Origin: Leptodontidium sp. MPI-SDFR-AT-0119
Taxonomy: Eukaryota; Ascomycota; Leotiomycetes; Helotiales; Leptodontidiaceae
Length of the DNA stretch: 64,000 nucleotides
Direction: 5' to 3'
Assembly (NCBI GenBank): GCA_020726505.1
Contig: JAHLEZ010000005.1
Location: forward strand, 1,116,001-1,180,000
Positions 36,192-47,624 of the stretch are shown here, piece after piece. A program made the position numbers and the translations under genes. The first letter of the stretch is position 1, and every line of letters starts with the position of its first letter. The notes beneath the pieces are model-generated. The model was not told where the DNA came from. It saw only the letters and a program-made list of their open reading frames with translations, and ran no database searches.

Positions 36192-38817
36192 AACGAACAA
36201 CAGGAGCAACAATACCACTCTATCCTGACAATGGACATAGAGAGACAACGTGACGAGATGGACATTAACTTCGACTAAAGCTGGGGACAACGACTACAAA
36301 AGAAGCCGTGAATAGCCTTGCATTCCTCTCTGAATCAAACGAATCTCCACACCCACCATCTGGGCCGGGCAATCATGGTCTCCTCCCTATTGGGAGGACC
36401 TCTTTGGTGTCTCATATCTAGCTTCGGAGACAAGATAGTGAGGGATGGAGTGATAGCGACTGCCAAGCTCACTTCACATCCTGCTGTGCTCCGCTCGCTG
36501 GCGAACGATTCAGAACGAATGAATTGCACGATAAGAACAAGACAAGGCAAGGCAAGACAAAGACGGCACCGACGGGCGAACATCCATATCCACTTGGATA
36601 CATGAGATCTGTGAGACGGCGACGGGCGGCTCTTTTTTGCGCGTCATGGATTTGAGGTGTCTTAGGTGGGGTCGGGGAAGATCCAAGGTTCGAAACTCTT
36701 TCTCTCTCCCCGCTGCATTCGAGGGAGGGGAGGCTACTCTTTCTCGCTCTCGGCGAATCATTCGGGCCGTTCGTCCTTTCTTGTTGCCCTACGGTTCGAT
36801 ATGCATGCATGCGGGGGAAGATCCTTGAAGCTGGGCGTTTTCTTGACGTTATCCGGACTCCTGGGATTTTGTCGACTAAGAGTAGTATCTGGGAGTGAGG
36901 AGGGGAGGGGTATCGGGCAAGGGTTTGTTAGCTGCGGGCAAGAGTCGTTGGGTCGTCCCGCTTTTGAGATGTGCATGTGGCGTAGCTGAAGTGAATCATC
37001 ACCGATTAAATGATAATATTTGAAGGGAGTGTTTCTTAAGGTGGTTGGGTTGACAAGGATGTTAGTTTCTGGTGGTGGTGTTTTGGTAGAGGCGAAAATG
37101 CCAAGGCGTCAAGATGCAAGTAGGCACAACGCCTGTTCCTGCAAAAAGGGAAATTAGAGATTCTTCACTATCTTATCATCGAAAAACTTGTGAGTGGAAG
37201 CAAATCTTGTAAACTTGATTTCTTCCTGCTTATCTATAGTTCCTCCCGCAACATCTCCCACAAAACTCGAGAATGGGGGTTGGTCACGTGTCGGTCACTC
37301 ATCAATCTCAAGTCCAAAAACGACAGATCCATGCCAGGATATATGGATTTGGGAGTGAATTATATTTCTATTTCGGGTCGTACTGTTTTGGTTTTCCTAC
37401 TAGCTTTAATGTAGCTGCTCGTTGCCTAGTTGAAATCTTCGGTGCCTGGGGTGAAAGCGGCATCGGAACATCGAATGCAGAGCTCGATAGCAATTGTTCA
37501 TAAATTTTTGCACGGCTCAATGGTTTCTCAAATCCAGTGTTTGGGTAATTATGTGGACCGAAGACAGCGGTAGATGTTGCTAGGATAACAGGGATACCTA
37601 AAAGCAGGAGATAGTCTTGGTCTCGCGTATTCAAGCGTCAGTAAACAACCTAGTTACAGCACAGGGTCCCACAAGATTGTGGAAATTCTTGAAGCTCTGA
37701 GTGCTGCTTTCTAAAAGCGACTCGCTGTGTGTACTTAACTGGTCACCTTGGTACGATTCCGAAATCGTGGACACACCTTCTTCCACCCTTGCATGCAAGT
37801 TTTTCTGCCCGATTAGGATCGCACGCTACAGTCCGCTGACTCAATTGATCCTTGACTTGAACGAATATAAATATGACAAAATGGAACTTATCGTCGCGCA
37901 AGCGCGTGGGGAGGAAACCTTGGAGTGAAGGAACATAGATAATGCTTAATAGATTTCTTGGAGGGTTATAAGGTAAGTGTCGTAGTGCTTATTCTAGGTA
38001 TGTATTTCTAGGTTAACATTGGCAAGATAAGCATGTAGCATCTGAAAGTCAAACTAAGTCCAGAGGAGCCCATCTTCAATATCGCCATGAAAGAAGCTAG
38101 GATTTACCGAATGGAGCAGAAAAGGTCGAAATCTGAGAATTGCTCATTGGATCTCGGCCTGTTTGTCTGGCCAGTTGAAGATGACTGAAATCTCGCACAT
38201 CATGTATAGAGCACAACCATGCACAAAGCCTCAACTTCCTTTGATGTCCATTTATCGGTTGTCAGATCCGAGTAACGAATCCACAGATCATGATCGTAAA
38301 GAGGGGGAGGGGCAAGCCGGGCAAGGCACTCTAGGGTCGGGCAAGCTCTGTCCCTGCATATTTTGCCCCAGGATTTGTTGGAACTATATGATATGTCGAT
38401 AAGCCTAGTGGGCCCTAAGGTATTCGATATCAGATTGTCGATATCGGTATCTGATGTCAGAAACATGATATCCCATTCTCGAAATCTAGACCCTGTCAAT
38501 GCCAAGATATGCAGATAGGGGAAGATGATGGATTGCCCAAGCAAGACGAGAGCTTGGGATGACGGCAAGGCTGAGACGAGATCGAAAGATCAGTCAATAC
38601 TGCCTCGTCAAACTCGCGAAAGGATAAGTGCACTCGTTTCCTTCTAAACCTTCCACATGCTGCGAACTTGTCTGTCATTGACTCTTTGAGTTTTTCTGCT
38701 TGTCAGCAAAAGTGGAGATCGCCACAGCGCACGTGCGGAGCAATACTCCTTTACACAGCTTCAACTTTTTCTTCCACCGCTGTTATCGGCTATTAGGCCT
38801 ACGGAAAGTTCAAGATC
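36192..38817. other. 2.6-kb divergent region between the A-T-R enzyme and the NCS1 carrier
   Basis: No gene is firmly supported. A minus-strand frame at 37634-37368 encodes a protein-like 88 codons following a good acceptor (CTTTTAG) but has no ATG or upstream exon. Another at 38678-38496 has an ATG but no family. Both are listed among weak observations. Confidence 0.4.
38783..38788 (-). promoter_or_regulatory. GATA-type site upstream of the NCS1 carrier
   Basis: TTATCG here is CGATAA on the other strand, matching HGATAR bound by AreA/NIT2 nitrogen regulators. It lies 30 bases before the ATG. A single six-base match is weak evidence. Confidence 0.3.
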
Positions 38818-40514
38818 ATGGCCCCGAAGATTGTTGAACGCTTCAGGTTGCACACCGAGCCGGGATCTTTTGCAAGTGCTAGTGGAGGATTGCCATCAAA
38901 CAAGGATCTCGACCCCGTACCTTTTGAGTCAGACGAGAGAACATGGACCTGGCCTTCACTTCTGGGGTTCTGGGTTGCGGAGGCTTTTAGTATTTCGATG
39001 TACCAAGTTGCCTCATCATCGATAACGAAAGGCTTGAGTCCTGGTTTGGCGATCACAGCTGTCCTCGTTGGGCATCTTCTGGTCTGCATTCCAGCGATGT
39101 TGAACGGCTACATTGGATGTATATATGGAATCAACTTTCCAGTGTTGATGAGATCGGCATTCGGTGTTTATGGAGCATATTTCGCAGTATTCGTTCGAGG
39201 GGTTGTGGCATGTATCTGTAAGTGTTGCCACTTCCCACACAGAACAGGCATTGACAGCTTCAGGGTTTGGAACTCAAAGTTTCCAAGGAGGTCAATGCAT
39301 TCAGACAATGCTGCAAGCGATCTGGCCGTCTTTCAAAGATTTCCCAAATCATATTCCAGCCAGTGCTCATGTCACCTCGGCGCAGATGCTGTGCTTCTTC
39401 CTCTTCATCATAATCCAGCTACCCCTACTTTGGCTGCATGTATCGAAGTTGAGATTTCTGTTCATGGCAAAGACGATCGTAATGCCTATTTTTGGAATGA
39501 CTCTGTTTATCTGGGCTTTGGTCGCTGGTAAGTCCTCTTATCCAAGCTTCGATATTAATTCTAACACAACATTCAGCCAGAGGATTTGGTCCAACTTTCT
39601 CGAAGGGAACAAACATCAAGGACGGGACACCAGTTGCAGTTGTCTTCTTTCAATGCGTAACGACCACAATCTCCCCCAAAGCTACTCTGGCTTTGAACAT
39701 GCCCGATTTCACTCGATACGCAAAATATCCTCGCCAAGTGTTTTGGACTCAGGCAGTTGGTCTCTGTGTCCTCGTCACACTCTGCGGTATTTTGGGAGTG
39801 ACAGTCACATCAGCTTGTCAAGAAGTATATGGCGTCACCACCTGGAATCCTCTACAAGTCTCTCTACTCTGGGAAAATCGCGCAGCGCAATTCTTCTCGG
39901 CACTCTGCTGGGCGTTCGCTGTGATCGGCACCAACATCTCAGCAAACTCGGTCTCTTTCTCCAATGACTTATCACTCTGGTTCCCCACATGGATCAATAC
40001 TCGAAGAGGCGCCTATGTCTGCTGCATCATATCCATTGCCGCAACACCGTGGAACATCCAGTACAGTGCTGCATCATTCTCTGCTTTCCTCGGCGGATAT
40101 GGCATGTTCCTTGGTCCGATAGCTGGAATAATGATGGCAGATTTCTGGGTTCTGCGGAAACGTCATCTGAACCTCGCTTCCCTCTATCGCCATCCTGATA
40201 TCTACAGTTTCTTCCACGGATTCAATCTGCGTGCGTTTGTTGCTTTCGTCTGTGGTATCGCACCTAATCTGGCTGGTCTAGCCCGAGCTACTGGGAATTT
40301 GAGCGTGCCAAAGACAGCAACATATGTGTATAGTTTGAGCTGGCTTATTGGGACGATCGTTTCCTTCTCGATTTACATACTAGTAGGAAAAATCTGGCCG
40401 ATGGAAGACAAGTTTGAAGAGGGCCAGGCGATGGACGGAACTGACGGCTCGAGTTTGGGGGTTAGTGACGAGGAGGGGAAGGGGATGGGAGAGAGCAAGG
40501 TGAAGGCATTTTAG
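38818..40514 (+). CDS. NCS1-family nucleobase/hydantoin-type permease
   Basis: Three exons (38818-39217, 39264-39527, 39577-40514) give 533 residues; introns are 46 and 49 nt. About twelve hydrophobic segments are seen, with a polar N-terminus and an acidic C-terminal tail. 'LLGFWVAEAFSISMYQVASSS' is the NCS1 first-helix signature. 'CIWFGTQSFQGGQC' follows the first splice; its W134 and Q138 keep the W-x3-Q pair which in bacterial Mhp1 contacts hydantoin. 'NMPDFTRYAKYPRQ' and 'TNISANSVSFSNDLS' are typical later motifs. NCS1 carriers import uracil, allantoin, cytosine, thiamine or hydantoins by proton or sodium symport at the plasma membrane. Its nearness to a hydantoinase set suggests a hydantoin or related cyclic ureide as substrate, which is inference. 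Confidence 0.9.
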
Positions 40515-41472
40515 ACTAGAAATGAACCACGAACAGTGTATATACCATTCATAATGGCTCTCAAATGACTGCAATATGTGCCCAATTACCCGAAGTTCCA
40601 ATGTTGCCTTCATGTCTCGGATGTCTTTCTCAGGATCCTACATACAAGCGATCTGGCTTCCCCGTTCAATACAAGCCAGCTAGTTCTAGGATCATGGTTC
40701 CAGGATATGCATCTTAGCATTGCTATAAACCATTCTGCAAGGTCGGAAACAACGTAAGAACAGCCTAAAGCCAAGTTCACAACACGTAGACCCAATCAGA
40801 TCTTCCGGGCCTCGCTCAAGCCCTCGCAGCTCGAGTCAATCCGAGAATACTCTAGCTTGCAACGCTTCCTCGCTTGCGACTCTTCGAATCTCCATAACCT
40901 CAAAGCCGCCGACGAGCAACTCGACTTATGCTGGAACAACGCCATTGAATCAAACTTCTCACAGATTGGGAAGTAAATACGGAAGCGAAGCATGTGAAGA
41001 GCGAGCTGGATACTCCATCGACAGTCTCGTTTGCTAGATCATTTCCTTTGCACCAATGACTACGAATAGACGAGGTCTTGTCATAACTAGAACTGGATTT
41101 TTGAGCATGTGTGTCTTGAATGTGAAGCTTGGAGATGTAGTCGCTCTTTTCATGGATTTCCTATGCTGCTAGCTCTGAGGCCAGGAACAGATCATTATGA
41201 AGCTGTTGGTGGGGTGTTTGTCGATGGCCTCGCGGATGGGCTTGTTTGGCTGAGTGCATTGCGGAGAGTCTGCTGAATAGAGCAACTTTCAGGACTCGGT
41301 AATGAAGCCTGTTCCATGTAGAAAGCTCTGATTAAAGAAGTCCAGATCCAGTATCAAGCGGCTTAGAGGTAGACCAAGATAAACACCACCAGTCCTTTTT
41401 TGGCATTAACAATACCCGGAGTCAGCAAATTCCCAGCCTTGTTCGTAGATGAGTACCTAGACAATCCCAGCT
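40515..41472. other. Convergent 3' region
   Basis: No supportable coding frame or repeat between the carrier and the unknown gene. Confidence 0.5.
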
Positions 41473-43245
41473 CTATGACGATTTCGTGAACGTCGCCGCA
41501 GTGCCGGGCATCTGAAAGCATTTTAAGCTATCCAGTTTTAGCCGCAGCAGAGAACTGCCAGTCTCCTCAACTACCAGTATACCATTCTTGAGATCGACCG
41601 TGAAACTTCTCGAGTGATGAGATGATCCCGAGTCTCTCTCGCCATGTGGGAACAGCTTGAACGTAGTCTCGCCAAGGACGGCTGCAGTGAGACCTCCGGT
41701 GCTTGACATCGAGATCTGCGGCAAGAGTTGCACAGAGCCGTATCGCCAGGTGTAGTTCGTACACCCGGGTGTACCTTCAAACATGATCTCCTTCCCGGAC
41801 GTGCTCGTGAACAAGGTGAACAGTCGCTCGAAAGTGTCAGTACCCCTTGGGTTTGCGCTCCCTTGCTCGAGAGTTTCTCCTATTGTAGATACCACCAGGA
41901 TGTGAAACAGGTCAGCTCTCGTGAGCCTTTCTACGAGCTTGACTACGTCCGGAGCAGGTGTAGATGCAGTGTCAGCGACCTGGATGGCGTTTTGCATATC
42001 GAGCTGCAACTGGCGTTCGTCCTCACTGAATGGAGAGCCGCCCGGTACAAGACTGTCGAAATCCACGGGTCCAATTAGAGACAAAGCCTGGACTATGGAG
42101 TTGGGAATTAGATGGCCAAAGTTGGAAGTAGGGGATTCAAGAGGAGTGGAGAGACATATTGATGACCAGAGTTCGTAGAAACGGAGGAGTATGTTCGGCT
42201 GTGATGCGAATTAGCAGATGTTTTCTCCTTGCTCGACATGGGGAAAATGACGTACACATGCCCTACAAAATTCTTCGAAATATTTCCAGGAAATAGATTG
42301 CGCATCTTTAAGTGTGTACTGGATCAATGCCTTTGCCAGACGTGCCGAATATGAGGCTTCCTCACCGCTATTAACGAAAAACGGTCTTTCAATATCTCCG
42401 CTTCGTTTGACATCCATGTAGTAGATCAAACCACATCTCCATGAGGTATTGTTGATACGCAAGAGTAAAACAAGTTGCAATAGAATCTGTAAGTCAAGTC
42501 TTAATAGAGCAATTGAAGATATCTTTTCTTGACGGGGCGCGGCATTCAGAAGTAGCCGTCTCGCCACTTGCTTTAGGTCTTCTTCATGCGAAACAACCGA
42601 GATATACGGCTCTGGTCGCGTGAGAGTGATGACATCGATGAGCTGTTTTTCGATAGTTTCCATCCGGCCCGTAGTATTGAATTCTCTGGATTGCTCTTCC
42701 TCTTCAGCGGAGAAAGTCCCGAGGCTGTTGAACATCAACGACGCGAGACGAGGATATTTTGCAGCCCACGATTTCTCGATTCTTCCGACCAGCTCCACGC
42801 CCCTCAGAGGAAGTAAATTGTAAGCTAGGATAAACCCATCTTCATCAATGTGTTCGTGATATGATTCTGGCCGTCCAGAGTCCGTGGGCATGTTTTCGAT
42901 CCATGGATATCCAGCAAAGTACACAAAGACTCGCCAAAGTGTTGGAATAAAGGCGCCGAGTGCTGCAGCTCGTTCGGTGGTCATGATCCATTTCTTGAGG
43001 CAGTCTTCATCCCATCGCAGCAGGCCATCATCGTTCGCAATGGCATGCTGCTGGAAGATTCGTTTCGAATGATTATGATGTTCATCGTCATTTAACTTCC
43101 CCAACGCATCCATGAGCTCTGTCGATAAGGTTGATCGGGTTAAGTCATCGTAGTACTCTTTCAAGGCTCTTTCCGATGAGTCCCAAGCTCGTTGATGAAG
43201 CAAGGTTCCAATGCCTTCTGTAAAAAATCGCCGAATTTGAGACAT
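41473..43245 (-). CDS. Uncharacterised fungal protein, 571 residues
   Basis: Two exons, 43245-42256 and 42198-41473, join in phase 0 across a 57-nt intron (GTACGT donor, CACAG acceptor) and give 571 residues. I do not recognise the family. The protein has no signal peptide or clear membrane helix and is largely helical. 'HIDEDGFILAYNLLPLRG' near 133-150 is an acidic, loop-like motif. 'YELWSSICLSTPLE' follows the splice, and the C-terminal third looks like beta strands ('SFTVDLKNGILVVEETGSS'). A protein with an N-terminal helical half and C-terminal sheet could be a TLDc-like scaffold, but I cannot support that. It lies between the carrier and the hydantoinase, so it may belong to that cluster or be an unrelated passenger. 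Confidence 0.75.
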
Positions 43246-43805
43246 TGCGAAGAAGAGTTGAATCTCAATGGGGAAAAGGAGACGTGTTGCGCCATAAAGA
43301 CCAATTAGTCGAAAAGGCGCCCTTCAATGAACCAAAATGACACGTTGCCAAGTTTGGAGTATTTTGTGAATGGTAAAGACGCAGTCTAGCCGTTATTGTC
43401 GGAAAGGAATTGTAGGATCGGAGAACTGGGACTGCGCATTAGTTCAAAGTATTTCTTCAAAGTGGCAAAGAAGGAGGAAAGGGATTGGTTCAATAAGAGC
43501 GTGGAAACGTCGTGTTATAAATACAAAAGTGGCCAATCAAAACTGTTTGCATCACGTGAGAGATGTTAAAAGCTGGACACAAGTACCCTCAAATATTGCA
43601 ATTAGTACTAGAGGCAAACCCCAAATAAAAAGGGTATCAAACTTAAGACCCAATATAGTTTTTGCTAGAGATATATAATAAACTGCAATTAATAACATCC
43701 CTCAAAAGCTAAAGAGCAATTGTTCATAAATGAAGAAGAGTCAGGGTTTACAAAAAGAACAAAAAATGAAGCACAAGACATTTGAACATCTCAGGTCGGA
43801 GGTAT
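43246..43805. other. AT-rich gap before the tRNA gene
   Basis: AT-rich promoter side of the minus-strand 571-residue gene. A run of six A at 43761-43766 (T6 on the minus strand) could end pol III transcription of the tRNA, though it lies about 40 bases beyond the tRNA 3' end. Confidence 0.4.
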
Positions 43806-43877
43806 TGAACCACACCCGATTTGAACGGATAACCTTTCGATCTGGAATCGAACGCGCTGCCGTTGCGCCAGCGGTCC
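43806..43877 (-). tRNA. tRNA-Trp (anticodon CCA)
   Basis: A 72-base cloverleaf folds on the minus strand. The acceptor stem is GGACCGC paired with GTGGTTC (two or three G-U pairs), with discriminator A. The D stem is GCGC/GCGC around AACGGCA; the anticodon stem TTCGA/TCGAA holds loop TTCCAGA with CCA; the variable loop has five bases; the T stem ATCCG/CGGGT encloses TTCAAAT. No intron interrupts the anticodon arm, although Trp tRNA genes of several fungi have one. It decodes UGG. Confidence 0.88.
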
Positions 43878-44448
43878 TTGACCTGATGAGTTTCTCATGT
43901 TTGCATGCTGACTTTTCCTTATTGGATTCTATTGTGGAGCGAGGGGAGGGAGGTACAGATTTTGTTCGGCTCGGCGGTTGAAGTTGTGGGTCAGGTGATG
44001 AAGTGGATCCCTAGAGAGTTTGGAAAGTAGGCGACGGTGAGATTGTGTCTAAGGTTAAGTTTAAATGAATTAGATGTTTCATTTGTTGTGGGATGAAAGA
44101 GGGTCGAGATACAGAGGCTTCAGAGCAACTGGGATCTTTAAAGCGTTTGTGGATCATTGGGGAACCCATTTCACGGGCTTGTGCGATAAACTGCCCGAAT
44201 AAGTTCTAGACGTTAAAATTGCGTAACTTGCAAGTCAGCTTCAGACGTCCTGTCTTATGCGGTGTATGAAGGAAAATAAAGTCAGTGGCGTCGAAATATG
44301 TACTTGCAAACGAAAGAGTAAACACTCGTAAGCGAGCCGCGCTAGTGCATCACATCAACAATTAAAACAACGTAAACTTCTCCATTTGCGCGAGCAGGTC
44401 ATTTTCTATGTCTAATAACATTCTCTCCAAGTTTTTCAAGTATTCCTC
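43878..44448. other. Gap between tRNA-Trp and the hydantoinase stop
   Basis: AT-rich, no open frame of note; likely 3' region of the hydantoinase gene. Confidence 0.5.
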
Positions 44449-46584
44449 TCATCGCCAATAATCCCTCTCACCACTCAACATACCGGTAGCCTCCTGCCCC
44501 ATCTTTCCAACCACAATCCTTCCCTTCCCCCTGACCAAAAACTTTCCATCCTCAACACCACCAACCACACCACCGTTATCCCGATCCCAGACAACCTTTC
44601 CTCTCAAGATCGTATACCTCGGCCAGTTCTTCACAGTCATGCCTTCATACGGGGTATAATCAACACCATGATGAAGCGACTTCTGCTCAATAACCACCCC
44701 TCCCTCAACCTCACTCTCCGGATACCAAATCACCAAATCGGCATCGCATCCCGGCGCAATATTCCCCTTCACGCCCTCTAGCCCATACAATTTCGCTGGG
44801 TCCGAACTCGTCAGCTGCACGAACCGCTGCAGACTCAATCGCGAAGTCTTCTCTTGTCCCGCATGACTGAACAGCAACGGTAATCTGGTCTCGACACCAG
44901 GTACTCCATTCGGGATATGCTTGTACGTCATGACCCCATCTTTGAGTCCAAGTTTCTTGCCTCCAGAGTGATCGTACGTCGAAGGCGCATGGTCCGAGCT
45001 AAAGGTCGTGAAAGTTCCGTTGGCGATCCCGCGCCACATCGCATCCAAGTCTTTGGGGTGGTGGCGGAGAGGAGGACTACACACGCATTTCGCACCTTCG
45101 AATAGATCTTGTTCATTACCCTTCAGTCTCTCGCTTAGGAGAAATAGATACTGTGGACAGGTCTCTGCGTGGATGGGCAACATCCGGGTCTGCGCTTTCC
45201 GAACATGCTTCATTGCAACCTCGGAACTCATATGCACAATCAAGATTGGCGTATCTGTCAGCTCCGCCAAGCTGATGATGCGGTATGTCGCTTCGTTCTC
45301 GGCGATTTGTGGTCGTGAGATGGCGTGGAAATACGGCTCGCTATGACCGGCTGCTTCAAGACGTGATGTAATGAGCGAGATAATGTCGCTGTTCTCAGCG
45401 TGGACCATGGCTGTGAAGCCCAGAGACCGGGCAGACATCAAGACGTCAAGGATCGCTGCATCTCCCAGCTTGAGGGGTTCGTAGGTCATGTACAACTTGA
45501 CACTTGTGATGCCTTGCGACATCAGGATTGGCAGTTCTTTGCTCATGATCTCGGGAGTTGGGTTCGTGAGGATGAGATGGAATCCATAATCGCAATAACT
45601 CTGGTTTTTAGCCCGGGTATGGTAGTCTTCGACTGTGGGTAGAACGGTCGTTGCGGTCTTGAGCTGAGAGGCAAATGCTAGAACGGAAGTTGTGCCTCCT
45701 GCGATAGCGCTTCGGGTTCCTGAAATGAAGTTGTCACCTGTAGGAGAGTTGTCTTGAGCAAAGTGGACATGGGAATCGACACCTCCTGGTGTGATATATG
45801 CGCCTTTGGCGTCGATGATCTTGGTGCTTTCACATCGTGGTAGGGATGTTCCTAGGCAAGATATGTTGCTGCCTATGATACCGATTTCAACACCAAGCGG
45901 CAAAACATCGCTGGCTGTGACCTGGAAGTGTTAGGTAAGGTCTCGCTTGGCGTGCTGTATCGTAAACAAAAAGGGGATGTGTTCAAAGCTCTTAAGCTCT
46001 CGCTCAAAGCAGTCGGTAGATGTCATCTGCCGCAACAAGATTTATGGCTCTCATCCCTCATTCGAGTTAAGTTCAACAAGAAAAGAATATCGCCAAAAGA
46101 AAAGGGCAAAAAACATACAACAGTGGGTATTCGCTGGTGGTCACCCACCCAACTACTAATCCACCGATCTGAAGCTTGTGTATGGCAGAGCGGACGGGAT
46201 GCCCAATGTCTCTTCAGTCTATGGTCGTATGTGACGGTCTTTGACTTATCTGGAGCTTTATTCCAGTAGGCTTGAAGTGCTCAACAGACGAGCAGCATAA
46301 GCAGCCAGCCCAAGCAGCCCAAGCACCTCGCTTACTTTGGAAGGGGAAAAGTTCTTTGCTGGAAGGCTCAAGTAGAATAGAGTGCGTAAGGAGAACAGAA
46401 TAAGCAGAAGTATTGATGCCTCTCTGAGCTGAAAAGAAGAAGTTTCGAAGCACTATCCTCGCTTGAGTACCCCCAAACATCAAACAAAAAGAAAAACAGA
46501 GCCATGTAATCAAGTCAGAATTCCAAAAAGTAAAAAGCACAAACTCACAATAATGCCATTGGTAACAATCGAATCAAATCCCAT
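44449..46584 (-). CDS. Cyclic amidohydrolase: dihydropyrimidinase / D-hydantoinase
   Basis: Exon 1 is only 12 codons (46584-46549, 'MGFDSIVTNGII'); exon 2 is 45921-44449. A 627-nt intron (GTGAGT donor, CCAG acceptor) joins them in phase 0 to 'TNGIIVTASDVLPLGVEIG', matching the family's N-terminal strand. The product has 502 residues. All metal ligands are present: 'DSHVHF' (H63, H65), the carboxylated lysine in 'SVKLYMTYE' (K154), 'MVHAEN' (H186), 'LIVHMSS' (H242) and 'SSDHAPS' (D322). The enzyme opens dihydropyrimidine or 5-substituted hydantoin rings to N-carbamoyl amino acids. It faces the carbamoylase across a shared promoter. Allantoinase is less likely because the gene pairs with a D-carbamoylase and has dihydropyrimidinase-type spacing. 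It is probably a cytosolic tetramer. Confidence 0.93.
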
Positions 46585-47624
46585 CTTGTGCTTCTCTGCT
46601 CTACTAAATTAGTAAAACCAAAGTCACCTAGTAATATTCACGACAACAAGTAAAGCAAACCAGAAAGACAGAGCAGAGCCTCGAAGCAAAAACACCCAAG
46701 ACCCCATCCTGCTAACATACTAGCTACAAAGTACAAATCTCTTTGTCATCTGGATCAAGGCCGTCTCATACCATCCTATCTATCGATATCTCTAGTCTTA
46801 CCAACACTTTCCACGTTCACAGCTCATCGTTCATCGTTCATCGTTCATCCCATCCCATCCTCCGCCCACCAACCATCCAATCCCATTGCCAATCCTGCAA
46901 TTCTCGGCTCCTGCACCCAAGTTGGCCGTCGGGCAAGCAAGGATGCATTAACTGGCCCCGCTCATCTGGCCGCTACTGCACCCCGATAAGCACTTGTTGT
47001 TGTCCTCGCTCGCTTATTATCCCTTCCCCCTTTGAGCATCAACTGCAGCTTGCATCTCAGCCCGCTTTCAACAATGGGATATGACCTATCGACCTATCTC
47101 ACGGCAATCACAAGGCCAACTCTGCTCATGGCCAACGATGATCAAGATCCGCCGCCTCAAAATCGAGATCTAGGGCCACCTTACCGGGTTCCGGGACGGG
47201 GATCGAGCCACGTTCTGCTCGCTGGCCTTCTTCTGGCCGGGAATGTCTGCATTGTTTCTTTCCTACCTTACTTAGTCTAGGTAACGTAGCTTGGTTGGAG
47301 ACGGGGACGTGACGGCATGGACGGCGGGGGATGAACGAGGCTGAGAATTCGTGGGACCTCACTATCTTTGGCCTTCAGGAATCTGGATAGGATTGGATAG
47401 ACTGGCTGACGGATATCCTATTCGTCCCACTCTCTTTTCCTCCTACTCTTCTGTGTTGGTTGTTTTTAAGCCATTGATACCCGTCTTCTTCATTCCTCGA
47501 GCTGAGTGTGAGTTACGCGGCTTGTTGTTTTTCTAAACACCTCCACACCCTCACACATTTTGACGTCTTTCAAGCTTCATTGTGATTTGCTTCAGAACGA
47601 AGCCAACACACAACCACATCCACC
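46585..47624. promoter_or_regulatory. Divergent promoter region of the hydantoinase and carbamoylase
   Basis: 1.04 kb lie between two divergent starts of consecutive pathway enzymes. It includes three TCATCGT units near 46824-46844 and overlapping GATA-type sites (listed separately). Several CGG/CCG half sites occur ('CCGGGTTCCGGG' near 47187), which a Zn2Cys6 factor could use. No coding frame is supported. Confidence 0.55.
46776..46785 (-). promoter_or_regulatory. Overlapping GATA-type sites
   Basis: CTATCTATCG contains two overlapping HGATAR matches on the minus strand (AGATAG and CGATAG). Paired GATA sites are the usual form for AreA/NIT2 control. Two further single matches lie at 47086-47091 and 47094-47099. 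Confidence 0.4.
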
